A program made the translations under genes and the position numbers. From Marinobacterium aestuarii (GTDB lineage Bacteria > Pseudomonadota > Gammaproteobacteria > Pseudomonadales > Balneatricaceae): a stretch of 64,000 nt of DNA. Each line of letters begins with the position of its first letter. The first letter of the stretch is position 1. Under the pieces are notes generated by a model. That model did not search any database. It was given only the letters and a program-made list of their open reading frames with translations, and was not told the DNA's origin. Location of the stretch: positions 2,046,001 to 2,110,000 of the forward strand of contig NZ_CP015839.1 of NCBI RefSeq assembly GCF_001651805.1, read 5' to 3'. Positions 46,678-56,242 of this stretch are shown piece by piece.

Positions 46678-47770
46678 CGAAGAGTTGAAACAGCAGGTGT
46701 TTCGGGCCGCAGATCAGTTGCTGCTCAGTGGTCAGTCGCCGACGGCGGCACTGATCGAGCGGCAGCTTGAGATCGAGGCTGCAGAGATTGAACCCTGTCT
46801 GGTGTTGTGGTGGCAGATGTTGTCTGAGCGTGTGGGGCTGGATGCCGCGGTGACGCCTATTCCGGATGTGCCCGATAGCCTGGCGACGGCGTTTTCCCGT
46901 GTCTGGCAGCAGGCGGTTCAGGAAGCGTCTTCTGCGGTCACGCTGGTGAAACGTCATGCTGAATACGGTGCTGAGGCTGAGCGCCGTGTGTCGGAAGATG
47001 CGCTCAAGCAGTCCCATGATCACTATCAGGAACTGGAAACGCGCTACCGCGAGCAGACGCTCAAGCTTGAAAAGGCCGTTAGTGCCAGCAAGGCGGCGGA
47101 AGCCGAAACTGCGCACCTGAAGAATAGCCTGACGTCCGAGGCGGCGCGTTTCGCCAAGGAAGAAGCCCAGCGCATGCATCTGGAGCAAGAGCTTGAGCAC
47201 CTGCACAAGACCTATGAAGATGCCAAGCGCAGCTTCGATCTGCGCATCAAGGACGAACAGCGTCACAACCTGGAAGCGCTGGCCAAGAGCGAGGCGGACG
47301 TAAAGCATTACCGTTCCGTACAGGAAAAGCTGCGCGACGAGTTCGGCAAGAAGGAGTCTGTGCTGGGGCGGGAGATCAGCGATTTGCAGGCTCAGCTGGC
47401 CAAGAAGGACAGCCGGATAGAAACGTTGCAGACCAGCATTCGCAGCCTGGAGGATGAGCTTAAGTTGGTGCAGCAGGACCTTACCCTGCAACAGCGCGAG
47501 CTATCCAAGGTCAATGCCAGCCTGCTGTCGGAAGTCAATCGCAGCAAGCGGCTGGATGGCAAGGTCAAGGAGCTTGAGGGCGATATCAAGCAGCAGGTAC
47601 AGCGCAATGCCAGTGCCTCCAGTGAAGCAGCACGGCGCGAAAATGCGCTGCGGGCGCAGGTGCAGGTTCGCGAGGAAGAGTTGTTGCGGGCCAATGCCAA
47701 GGTGGTTGCGCAGGAAAAACGCCTGATAACCCAGGATGAAGAGCTCAAGCGGATGACATCCCGCCTTTAA
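46670..47770 (+). CDS. KfrA-like DNA-binding coiled-coil protein
   Basis: The ATG at 46670 has AGGAAGGA upstream and overlaps rluC by 8 bases. The N-terminal ~110 residues (EELKQQVFRAADQLLLSGQS, PTAALIERQLEIEAAEIEPC) match the KfrA_N helix-turn-helix domain found in plasmid regulators. From residue ~110 to the end there is one long coiled coil of about 250 residues rich in Glu, Lys, Leu and Gln, which suits a filamentous or chromosome-associated protein. KfrA on IncP and R1-type plasmids binds its own promoter and aids partition. Here the gene is chromosomal, coupled to rluC; its function is unknown. Confidence 0.65.
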   Translation: MSNEELKQQVFRAADQLLLSGQSPTAALIERQLEIEAAEIEPCLVLWWQMLSERVGLDAAVTPIPDVPDSLATAFSRVWQQAVQEASSAVTLVKRHAEYGAEAERRVSEDALKQSHDHYQELETRYREQTLKLEKAVSASKAAEAETAHLKNSLTSEAARFAKEEAQRMHLEQELEHLHKTYEDAKRSFDLRIKDEQRHNLEALAKSEADVKHYRSVQEKLRDEFGKKESVLGREISDLQAQLAKKDSRIETLQTSIRSLEDELKLVQQDLTLQQRELSKVNASLLSEVNRSKRLDGKVKELEGDIKQQVQRNASASSEAARRENALRAQVQVREEELLRANAKVVAQEKRLITQDEELKRMTSRL

Positions 47771-47779
47771 TAAGGCGGG
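47760..47779 (+). terminator. Stem-loop overlapping the stop of the KfrA-like gene
   Basis: CCCGCCTT (47760-47767) and AAGGCGGG (47772-47779) form a perfect 8-bp stem over a TAAT loop that includes the stop codon. Only ATTCT follows, so the T tract is weak. Confidence 0.5.
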
Positions 47780-47849
47780 ATTCTACGGTTGGGACCCTGC
47801 CTATCTTATTCTATACTGTTATAAGTCTCTGCCTTTTTTGAATGAGTAG

Positions 47850-48863
<1,014 letters not shown>

Positions 48864-48936
48864 TCTTGCGTGCCCGCGGGTCAGGGGGTAGATTGACTGG
48901 CAATATTTTGCCCGTTAATCACGCAAGGAGACTGAT

Positions 48937-49554
48937 GTGGAGCTGGCCTGTCTTGACCTGGAAGGTGTACTGGTCCCGGAAATCTGGATCGCATTCGCAG
49001 AAGAAACGGGCATCGATGCCCTCAAAGCCACCACCCGGGATATCCCCGATTACGATGTGCTGATGCGCCAGCGCCTGCGCATTCTCGATGAGCATGGTTT
49101 GACGCTGCCGCAAATCCAGCAAACGATTAGCCGCCTCAAGCCGCTGGAAGGTGCCGGTGAGTTTATCGACTGGCTGCGCGAGCGTTTTCAGGTGGTAATA
49201 CTGTCCGATACTTTCTATGAGTTCGCAGCACCACTGATGCAGCAGCTGGGCTATCCGACGCTGCTGTGCCACAGGCTGGAGAGTGGTGAGCAGGGGCGTA
49301 TCACCGGTTACAAGCTGCGCCAGCGGGATCCCAAGCGCCAGTCAGTGCGAGCCTTCCAGCTGCTTAACTACCGCGTGGTTGCGGCCGGCGATTCTTACAA
49401 CGATACCACCATGCTGGCCCAGGCCGAGGCCGGTATTCTGTTCCATGCGCCTGCCAATGTGATCGCCGAGTTTCCACAATTCCCGGCGGTGCAGACCTTC
49501 GCCGATCTCAAGCAGGAGTTTATCCGCGCCAGTGAGCGGGATCTGAGTCTGTAG
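48937..49554 (+). CDS. thrH: Phosphoserine phosphatase/homoserine phosphotransferase ThrH
   Basis: The GTG start at 48937 has AAGGAG 8 bases upstream and gives 205 residues, the usual ThrH length; the overlapping ATG at 48935 is in another frame. HAD motifs are CLDLEGVLVPE (Asp-x-Glu instead of DxD, typical of ThrH), VILSDTFYEF and AGDSYNDTTML. ThrH dephosphorylates phosphoserine and can transfer the phosphate to homoserine. cysB precedes it, as part of amino-acid biosynthesis context in Pseudomonas relatives. Confidence 0.92.
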   Translation: MELACLDLEGVLVPEIWIAFAEETGIDALKATTRDIPDYDVLMRQRLRILDEHGLTLPQIQQTISRLKPLEGAGEFIDWLRERFQVVILSDTFYEFAAPLMQQLGYPTLLCHRLESGEQGRITGYKLRQRDPKRQSVRAFQLLNYRVVAAGDSYNDTTMLAQAEAGILFHAPANVIAEFPQFPAVQTFADLKQEFIRASERDLSL

Positions 49555-49890
49555 TTGGCGGCCTGTTTGGCGCATGAATTATTTGCCGGTTGCCGTCCCG
49601 TTTATTGCAGGGCGGGTGCACTAGACTTTACGGGCATGGTGCCCGTGGGTTCCGAGCGGCTTTCGGTTCGTTTTTTACGCGGCGCCGGCGCGGAGATTGT
49701 GCCGTACTCCAACAGGTAATTCCTTGTAGTGCATGGGGGTCAGGGACGGCGGTAGTTCGCTGCGAGGGGTTGGTATCGGTCACTGCCGGTTGTGGGTGGC
49801 AGCGAAAGCAGCTCTGCCTTTGATCCTTCACGGATGTGGGGCAAACCGGTCGTGCGCCGTTGCGCCGGTGGCAGGGCGGAGGTAAGCGCC
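49555..49890. other. Intergenic region before the subtilase gene
   Basis: 336 bases without a supported gene. It contains TTCGTTTTTT after a short CCGA/TCGG stem at about 49650-49676, a possible weak terminator for thrH. The GC-rich remainder includes GGGGCAAACCGG at 49839-49850, which partly resembles a cyclic-di-GMP-I riboswitch core but lacks the other conserved parts. Confidence 0.4.
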
Positions 49891-51783
49891 ATGCACCATT
49901 TGACAACCCTTATTGTTGCTCTTGTAATGCTTTTCCCCTTCGCCGCGGGGCATGCTCAGGCATTGCCCCTGCGTGTTCCGGATCAAATTCACGCTTCACC
50001 TCCGCCTGCCTTTGCGTCCGACCGGATATTGGTCAAGTTTAAACCTGGCAGTGCCGCTGCTGAAATGGCGTCACTGGCTCGGCAGGGGCATGACCGTCAT
50101 CTGCGTACCATTCCCGGTCTCGATGTGCATGTGATTCAGGTTCCGGCGGGGACCGTGCTGGAGCGGGTTGCGGTCTATCAGCGTAATCCGAACGTGATTT
50201 TTGCCGAGCCTGATTTTTATCGGGTTCTGATCGAACCCAATGAAGGTACTGATCCGCCGCCGCCCAGCGGGACCGGAAACGATCATTTTAGTGACCAGTG
50301 GGCGCTCAACAATACCGCTCAGCTCCATGCCATTCCCGATCCGGTGACCGGTATCGCCGAGGTTCGCGGGTCTCAGGATGCGGATATCGATGCGCCCGAG
50401 GGCTGGGATATTTCCACCGGCTCCGCCAATGTCAAGATCGGGATACTCGATACCGGTGTCGATTGCCGTTCCGCCAGTAACCCCGTCGGCAGCCTGGAGT
50501 TTGACGCCGGCAAGTGCGTCGAGCAGGTCAACTTCGTTGCCGCAGAGGAGGGGCTTCTTGACTTTATCGGCCATGGTACTCACGTCGCGGGCATTGCGGC
50601 TGCAGCGACCGACAATGGAATCGGCGTTGCCGGTGTTGGCTGGAACAGTTCGGTCGGAAACCTGAAGACCTGCTTTCAGTACTACTATTGCCCGTATCCC
50701 GAGCTCTGTGAATACTACACCGTCATTATTGGGGTCTGCCCGGTATCGGCATCAGCGGAAGCGATCCAGTATGCCGCCGATAATGGCTATCACGTCATCA
50801 ACATGAGCTATGCCAGCGACGAATTTGACGTGAACGGTGATCCGGTCAGCTATGGCCAGTATTCCCAGGCTGAAGCCGATGCGGTCGCTAACGCCTGGGA
50901 TGCAGGCGTGGTGATGGTCGCGGCTGCGGGTAATGAGGGCACCAATACGCCGCTCTATCCCGCCGCCTATCCGCAGGTGATTGCGGTCGGAGCGACGGAT
51001 CACGATGACAATATTCCGGATTTTTCGAGCTTTGGCAGTAGTTGGGTGTCCCTGATGGCGCCGGGCGAGTACATCCTGTCCACGGTGCCCAATGAATTCT
51101 GCATCTTCTATGCCGATATTCTGGGGGTGGAGTTCGATCCGGAAAGCGATGCCTGTCTCGACTGGTATTCCGGAACCTCGATGGCGAGCCCCCATGTCGC
51201 CGGTGCAGCGGCTCTGGTATGGGCGCACTTTTTTAGCGCGTCCCTGACGGACCCGGGAAACTGTATGGATACAAACGGCGTCACACCCTGCAATCAGGCG
51301 GTGCGCCAGCATCTGGAAGGCGGAGCTGATACGGCGGGTGCCCTGGGGCAAAATATGCTTGCCTGGTCGATGAACGGCCGGCTCAATCTTCATGGCGCCT
51401 TGATGGCAAGTGTGGAGCCGCCACCTCCGCCACCTCCGCCGCCTGTCGTCGTTCCGCTGTCGCCGAGTCTGCTTGTGGCGACGGTAGTGCCAGATTCGGC
51501 GGGTGGCGAATCGGTTGAACTGACCTGGGAACAGGACGGCCTGATCACCGGATTTGATATCGAGCGTGACAAGCTGAATACCAAGCGCGGAACCGTTACC
51601 GGTACCGCTTCGTGGGCAGTAGCGCCATCGCCACTTGCGTACGCCGATGATGTGGGCTCTGGTCGCTACCTTTATCGGATAAGGGCGCGTAACGGCGACG
51701 AAGTCTCGGCTTGGGTTGAATTGGCTGGTTATGTTGATGTTACTGACGGCGGTGGCAAGGGTGGTGGCAAGCCGAAAAAATAA
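49891..51783 (+). CDS. Secreted subtilisin-like serine peptidase (S8)
   Basis: The ATG at 49891 follows CGGAGG and a Sec signal peptide results (LTTLIVALVMLFPFAAGHAQ). The 630-residue precursor has an inhibitor-like propeptide (RILVKFKPGS to NVIFAEPDF). The S8 triad is in ILDTGVD (Asp ~187), GHGTHVAGIA (His ~229) and GTSMASPHVAG (Ser ~430). A Cys-rich insert (about residues 258-280) may form disulfides. A run of eight prolines (~510) leads to an FN3-like C-terminal domain and a Gly/Lys tail (KGGGKPKK). It likely digests protein outside the cell. Confidence 0.92.
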   Translation: MHHLTTLIVALVMLFPFAAGHAQALPLRVPDQIHASPPPAFASDRILVKFKPGSAAAEMASLARQGHDRHLRTIPGLDVHVIQVPAGTVLERVAVYQRNPNVIFAEPDFYRVLIEPNEGTDPPPPSGTGNDHFSDQWALNNTAQLHAIPDPVTGIAEVRGSQDADIDAPEGWDISTGSANVKIGILDTGVDCRSASNPVGSLEFDAGKCVEQVNFVAAEEGLLDFIGHGTHVAGIAAAATDNGIGVAGVGWNSSVGNLKTCFQYYYCPYPELCEYYTVIIGVCPVSASAEAIQYAADNGYHVINMSYASDEFDVNGDPVSYGQYSQAEADAVANAWDAGVVMVAAAGNEGTNTPLYPAAYPQVIAVGATDHDDNIPDFSSFGSSWVSLMAPGEYILSTVPNEFCIFYADILGVEFDPESDACLDWYSGTSMASPHVAGAAALVWAHFFSASLTDPGNCMDTNGVTPCNQAVRQHLEGGADTAGALGQNMLAWSMNGRLNLHGALMASVEPPPPPPPPPVVVPLSPSLLVATVVPDSAGGESVELTWEQDGLITGFDIERDKLNTKRGTVTGTASWAVAPSPLAYADDVGSGRYLYRIRARNGDEVSAWVELAGYVDVTDGGGKGGGKPKK

Positions 51784-51785
51784 TC

Positions 51786-53168
51786 TCAGGCGTCGCGGTC
51801 ATCGCAGGTGGCTTCCAGCGTCTTCAGCAGGTTGTTGACCTTGTTGTAGGTCTCTTCGTATTCCTGCTCGGTGATCGAGTCGGCCACGATGCCGCCGCCG
51901 GCCCAGCAGAAGATACGGTGCTGTTCACACAAGAGGGTGCGGATGCTAATGCTGGTGTCCATGCGCCCGCACAGGCTGATATAGCCAATGGAGCCGCAGT
52001 AGATATTGCGTCGCTGCGGTTCCAGCTCGTCGATGATTTCCATGGCGCGGATTTTTGGGGCACCGGTGATCGAGCCGCCGGGAAAGCAGTGTTCCAGCAG
52101 ATCCAGCGGCTGCTGTTCCTGCGCCAGGGTGCCTGTCACGGTAGTGACCAGGTGGTGCACGTTGGCATAGCTTTCGACGGCAAACAGTCGCGGTACCTTC
52201 ACCGACCCCAAGGCGCAGACCTTGCTCAGGTCATTGCGCATCAGATCCACAATCATCAGATTCTCGGCTCTATCCTTGTGTGACTCGCGCAGCGCCTGTT
52301 TCAGCTGTGCATCCGTCTCTTTGTTGTCGCCCCGAGGTCTTGTGCCCTTGATGGGCTTGGTGGTGACCTGGCGCTGGTCGGTACAGAGGAACTGTTCGGG
52401 TGACAGCGACAGTACGGCGCCATCATCACTTTCCAGGTAAGCCGAATAGGGTGTGGGGGCGGCGCGGCGCAGCATCTGGTAGGCCCGCCAGGGATCGCCG
52501 TCAAAGGTGGAGCTAAAGCGCTGGGTAAAGTTGACCTGGTAGCAGTCGCCATCCTTTATATAGTCATCAATGCGCGCCAGCGCCTGATTGTACTGCTCTG
52601 GGGGCAGGTCATTGTTAAAACCCGCGCGCAGTTTGAACTCAGGTGTCGTGGTGGCTTTGGCTGGGCACTGCAGGCGCTGCAGTACAGCCTGCAGCTGTTG
52701 TGCCTCACAGCTTGGGTGGGCGATCAGTTCTGCTCGCGCCTGATGGTGATCCACGATAATGGCCCAGCTGTAAAAGCCCATGCGCATTTCCGGAAAGGCA
52801 ATATCATCGCCCGCCAGCGCTGGTAGCTGCTCCAGTGCGCGTCCCAGATCATATCCCAGATGGCCGATCAGGCCGCCGCAGAATGGCAGGTCGTCCTGGG
52901 ATTCGGGGCTGGGGTGTCTTGCCAGCAGTTGTCTCAGGGCATCGAAGGGGGAGCCTGGCAGGGTTTCGCTGGCGCCGTTACGGATCAGTTGCAGATCGCC
53001 GCGATTGAAACGCACCAGAAAATCCGGCGCCGCGGCGATGATGTCGAAGCGGCCGTAAGGGCTGAGCGGGCGTCCGCTGTCCAGCCACACCGGGCTGCCA
53101 AGGTCGCGGATGGCCTCGAACAGGGGGCTGCTGTCTTCACGGTAGTCTAAAGCTGTACGACTGATCAC
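51786..53168 (-). CDS. pabB: Aminodeoxychorismate synthase component I
   Basis: The GTG at 53168 (MISRTALDYRED) gives 460 residues and fits the PabB N-terminus; a TTG at 53204 has no ribosome site. The chorismate-binding fold is clear: NFTQRFSSTFDGDPWRAYQM, PEQFLCTDQRQVTTKPIKGT, ENLMIVDLMRNDLSKVC and FPGGSITGAPKIRAMEIID. The PIKGT Lys motif marks PabB rather than TrpE. With PabA it makes 4-amino-4-deoxychorismate for folate. Confidence 0.9.
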   Translation of the reverse strand: MISRTALDYREDSSPLFEAIRDLGSPVWLDSGRPLSPYGRFDIIAAAPDFLVRFNRGDLQLIRNGASETLPGSPFDALRQLLARHPSPESQDDLPFCGGLIGHLGYDLGRALEQLPALAGDDIAFPEMRMGFYSWAIIVDHHQARAELIAHPSCEAQQLQAVLQRLQCPAKATTTPEFKLRAGFNNDLPPEQYNQALARIDDYIKDGDCYQVNFTQRFSSTFDGDPWRAYQMLRRAAPTPYSAYLESDDGAVLSLSPEQFLCTDQRQVTTKPIKGTRPRGDNKETDAQLKQALRESHKDRAENLMIVDLMRNDLSKVCALGSVKVPRLFAVESYANVHHLVTTVTGTLAQEQQPLDLLEHCFPGGSITGAPKIRAMEIIDELEPQRRNIYCGSIGYISLCGRMDTSISIRTLLCEQHRIFCWAGGGIVADSITEQEYEETYNKVNNLLKTLEATCDDRDA

Positions 53169-53371
53169 GTGCCTGGATTCTGCCTGCCGGTAAGAAAGCC
53201 GCAATTCTACCCGCGGCGCAGGGGCAATGCACTAGGGAAGGCATAGGGAAGCGGCTTCTATGGGGTGCCAGACAATAGGGCTTGTTCAAATACTGTCGTT
53301 TGAGTGGTGCCGGCTTGGCTGATAAGGCTGCGCAATCGGATGAGGGCGCTATAATTGTCCCGCTGTGCTCG

Positions 53372-53385
53372 AAGTGTCGACACTT
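53372..53385. promoter_or_regulatory. PrpR-type operator upstream of the alpha/beta hydrolase
   Basis: AAGTGTCGACACTT is a perfect 14-base palindrome, 48 bases before the hydrolase ATG and about 16 bases after a TATAAT (53350-53355). The same core recurs before gntR. Confidence 0.65.
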
Positions 53386-53432
53386 TATTCAATTGGGCGG
53401 CTGCGCCCGCTGTGCTTATTCAAGGACCCTGT

Positions 53433-54311
53433 ATGCGTCACCCTTTTTCTGTGGACAGGCACTGCCTGAAACTGGCGGACCAGCACCTGAGCTATCGGCT
53501 CTATCACAACGCGGCGGCGCTATCGGACCGCAGGCTGGTGCTGCTGCACGGGGCCGGTGTGGCCGGGCTGGATACCTGGCATGCGCTGACCGCTTTCACT
53601 CAGCAGTGGCGCTGGATACTGGTGCCTGATCAGCGCGGCATGGGGGATACCCGCAGTCCCGATGGTCAGGAGTATCCCTATGTAGTCCAGACACTGGTGG
53701 CGGATCTGGAAGCCCTGGTGGATCACCTGGGCTGGCAGGCGTTTGATCTGGGCGGCTATTCCCTGGGCGGGTTGGTGGCGATGTTATTCAAGCAGCGGCA
53801 TTCGACGCGGGTAAAAAAACAGTATCTGCTGGAGTCCGCTATCCTGGATCGGCCGGACTGGAGCAGTACCGTGGCGTTGCGCCAGCGTTACAGTCATGCG
53901 GCGGGTCACCTGAGTGGCAGCGATGCTGCGCAGGGCATCATCCAGTTTCTCGATGCAATTTCACCGGATCGCAAGATCAAGCCTGAGGCCGAGCGGATGA
54001 TGGTATCCCGTCTGGCGGCGCGTCCGCAGGGCTTTGCCAATGCGCTCAATGCCGTCACCCGGGCAATCAATGAGGTGAACCGCGACGACATAGTCGCCGC
54101 CCAGGGCGATGTCAGCAGCTTTATCGGTGGGCGCAGCGTCGATCCCATGCACCAGTACCACCGTCATCTGGCTGAACGCCTGCCCAACTGGCACTACTTT
54201 CTGGTGGCCGGCACCGATCATTCGCTGCCGTTCCAGAAGCCCCGCCAGATTGCGGCAACCATGCAAGCCGAACTGTTGCGTTATATGGGATCTGCCGACA
54301 CTTGCGCGTGA
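53433..54311 (+). CDS. Alpha/beta-hydrolase, candidate member of the prp regulon
   Basis: The ATG at 53433 follows CAAGGA and gives 292 residues; upstream frame lies over the operator and is not used. It has the oxyanion strand LVLLHGAGVAGLDTW, the nucleophile elbow GGYSLGGLVA (Ser), and a His in GTDHSLPF near the end. The sequence does not fit a specific esterase or thioesterase family. The operator shared with gntR and its place just before the propionate genes suggest a role in propionate or methylcitrate metabolism, such as ester or CoA-thioester cleavage. Confidence 0.75.
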   Translation: MRHPFSVDRHCLKLADQHLSYRLYHNAAALSDRRLVLLHGAGVAGLDTWHALTAFTQQWRWILVPDQRGMGDTRSPDGQEYPYVVQTLVADLEALVDHLGWQAFDLGGYSLGGLVAMLFKQRHSTRVKKQYLLESAILDRPDWSSTVALRQRYSHAAGHLSGSDAAQGIIQFLDAISPDRKIKPEAERMMVSRLAARPQGFANALNAVTRAINEVNRDDIVAAQGDVSSFIGGRSVDPMHQYHRHLAERLPNWHYFLVAGTDHSLPFQKPRQIAATMQAELLRYMGSADTCA

Positions 54312-54353
54312 TGTGTGGTGTGAACGGCGGTTTTAGTAGGTGTATATACCTAT

Positions 54354-54365
54354 AGTGTCGACACT
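54354..54365. promoter_or_regulatory. PrpR-type operator upstream of gntR (site 1)
   Basis: AGTGTCGACACT is a perfect palindrome, within the wider TATAGTGTCGACACTTTATA. It lies about 90 bases upstream of the gntR ATG and matches the site at 53372. Confidence 0.65.
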
Positions 54366-54427
54366 TTATATCAATATGACTGTTGACCTCTGTTTTAAGC
54401 GGCGTTATGGTGGCGTTACTTAAACAT

Positions 54428-54435
54428 TGTCGACA
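54428..54435. promoter_or_regulatory. PrpR-type operator upstream of gntR (site 2)
   Basis: TGTCGACA, inside ATTGTCGACAGT, repeats the palindrome core 74 bases from site 1 and lies 22 bases before the gntR ATG. Two sites in one promoter suggest autoregulation. Confidence 0.5.
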
Positions 54436-54456
54436 GTCTTCAGTTCTCGAGTCCTT

Positions 54457-55170
54457 ATGACAGACAAAACGATTGTACGGTCAATACAGATGGAAACCCG
54501 AACACTGGCGGATCGCGTCTGTGAAGAAATTGTCACCGCGATCGTCAAGGGTGAGATGCCACCGGGTTACAAGATCAGTGAACCGGAGCTGGCGCGGGTT
54601 TACGGCATCAGCCGTGGGCCCTTGCGCGAAGCCATGCGGCGCCTCGAAGGTCTGCGCCTGATCGAGCGCAAGCCCCATATCGGTGCCCGGGTGGTTAAGC
54701 TGTCGGCCAATGAGCTGGTTGAAATCTACCGGGTGCGCGAGGCCCTTGAGGGCATGGCGTGCCGGCTGGCGGCCGAATTTATGACCGAGGCCGAAATTCA
54801 GGGCTTGCGGGATCTGCTGGATGCGCACGAGCGTTCGGTGGAAGAACTCGAAGGTCGGGCCTATTTTCAGAAGGAAGGCGATCTGGATTTTCATTTCCGC
54901 ATCGTGCAGGGCAGCAAGAACGCCAAGCTGCTGGAAATTCTCGGCAGCGATCTTTACCACCTGGTACGCATGTACCGCTATCAGTTCAGCGTTTCCAGTT
55001 CGCGCCCCAAAAGGGCGCTCAAGGAACACCGCCAGATCGTGGATGCGATTGATGCGCGGGATCCCGAGCTGGCGGAATTGCTGATGCGTCGCCACATCAG
55101 TGCGGCCCGTCGCAATATCGAAAACAAACTCGAAGCCGTGAGCTCCACTGCGGGTGAAAATCATGGCTGA
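54457..55170 (+). CDS. GntR/FadR-type regulator of the 2-methylcitrate cluster
   Basis: The ATG at 54457 gives 237 residues; a TTG further upstream overlaps the operator. The N-terminal winged helix ([40 protein letters not shown]) is of FadR/FCD type, followed by an all-helical FCD effector domain ([20 protein letters not shown]). Such regulators head prp clusters in Pseudomonas relatives and usually repress until an intermediate of the pathway accumulates. Three copies of the palindrome core TGTCGACA in its own and its neighbour's promoters are its likely binding sites. Confidence 0.85.
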   Translation: MTDKTIVRSIQMETRTLADRVCEEIVTAIVKGEMPPGYKISEPELARVYGISRGPLREAMRRLEGLRLIERKPHIGARVVKLSANELVEIYRVREALEGMACRLAAEFMTEAEIQGLRDLLDAHERSVEELEGRAYFQKEGDLDFHFRIVQGSKNAKLLEILGSDLYHLVRMYRYQFSVSSSRPKRALKEHRQIVDAIDARDPELAELLMRRHISAARRNIENKLEAVSSTAGENHG

Positions 55171-55253
55171 CAACCAACCCTAGCGCTGGACGTCGCGTTG
55201 CCTCAACGTTGAACACAGACTGGATAACCCGAATCAGAATCTGGGAGAAAAAC

Positions 55254-56147
55254 ATGGCTGACAAACTTACCGCAGGCGGACGCTTTCGCAAGGCACTGGC
55301 TGAAAACAAGCCGCTGCAGATCGTTGGCACCATCAATGCTTACCACGCCATGATGGCCACCCGTGTCGGGCACCAGGCCATTTACCTCTCCGGGGGCGGT
55401 GTGGCCAATGCGTCCTACGGTCTGCCTGACCTTGGCATGACCTCCCTGAACGATGTGCTGGAAGATGTGCGTCGCATCACCAACGCGGTGGAAACACCGC
55501 TGCTGGTCGATATCGACACCGGCTGGGGTGGCGCCTTCAACATTGCCCGTACGGTGCGGGAAATGATCAAGGGCGGCGCGGCGGCCGTGCATATCGAAGA
55601 CCAGGTGGCGCAAAAGCGCTGCGGTCATCGCCCTAACAAGGAAATCGTATCGCTGGACGAAATGGTCGACCGCGTCAAGGCGGCGGTGGATGCCCGTACC
55701 GACGATGATTTCTTCATTATTGCCCGTACCGACGCCTTCCAGCAGGACGGTCTGAATGCGGCGGTTGAGCGCGCCCAGGCCTGCCTGGAAGCCGGTGCCG
55801 ATGGCATCTTTGCCGAAGCCGTGCATACGCTGGAAGACTACCGCGCTTTCACTGACGGTATTAAGGGTGCGCACCTGCTGGCCAATATCACCGAATTCGG
55901 TGCTACGCCGCTGTTCAACAAGCAGGAGCTGGCCGATAACGGCGCCAGCATGGTGCTCTACCCGCTGTCCGCCTTTCGGGCGGCCAACAAGGCGGCGCTG
56001 AATGTGTTCGAACATCTGCTGCACGACGGCGATCAGCGCGCCGTGGTCGACAGCATGCAGACCCGCATGGAACTGTACGATTTCCTGAACTATCACGATT
56101 TCGAGCAGAAGCTCGATGCGCTCTTCGCCGAAGGCAAGAACAAGTAA
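55254..56147 (+). CDS. prpB: 2-methylisocitrate lyase
   Basis: The ATG at 55254 has GGGAG upstream and yields 297 residues. Isocitrate-lyase-family markers are [20 protein letters not shown], the Asp pair in [11 protein letters not shown] and the catalytic-Cys motif [10 protein letters not shown]. It splits 2-methylisocitrate to pyruvate and succinate. It is the first enzyme gene after the regulator; a 12-base copy of its start region (CATGGCTGACAA) occurs at 55162. Confidence 0.95.
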   Translation: MADKLTAGGRFRKALAENKPLQIVGTINAYHAMMATRVGHQAIYLSGGGVANASYGLPDLGMTSLNDVLEDVRRITNAVETPLLVDIDTGWGGAFNIARTVREMIKGGAAAVHIEDQVAQKRCGHRPNKEIVSLDEMVDRVKAAVDARTDDDFFIIARTDAFQQDGLNAAVERAQACLEAGADGIFAEAVHTLEDYRAFTDGIKGAHLLANITEFGATPLFNKQELADNGASMVLYPLSAFRAANKAALNVFEHLLHDGDQRAVVDSMQTRMELYDFLNYHDFEQKLDALFAEGKNK

Positions 56148-56242
56148 CAGCGACGCCGGGCGAGTGAGGCTGTTAGGCAAGATTCAATTCGACTATACGG
56201 GCAGCGCCACAGCCGTTGCCCCAAATAACAAGGAGAGACAGG

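Noticed and set aside
49839-49890. Cyclic-di-GMP-I riboswitch before the subtilase gene (GGGGCAAACCGG)
   Set aside because: Only the GGGCAAACC-like string matches. The ACGCAAAGC and GGUAG parts are missing in the right order, so the motif is not supported.
53355-53432. Upstream extension of the alpha/beta-hydrolase
   Set aside because: It would run through the palindromic operator and has no ribosome site, while the ATG at 53433 has one.
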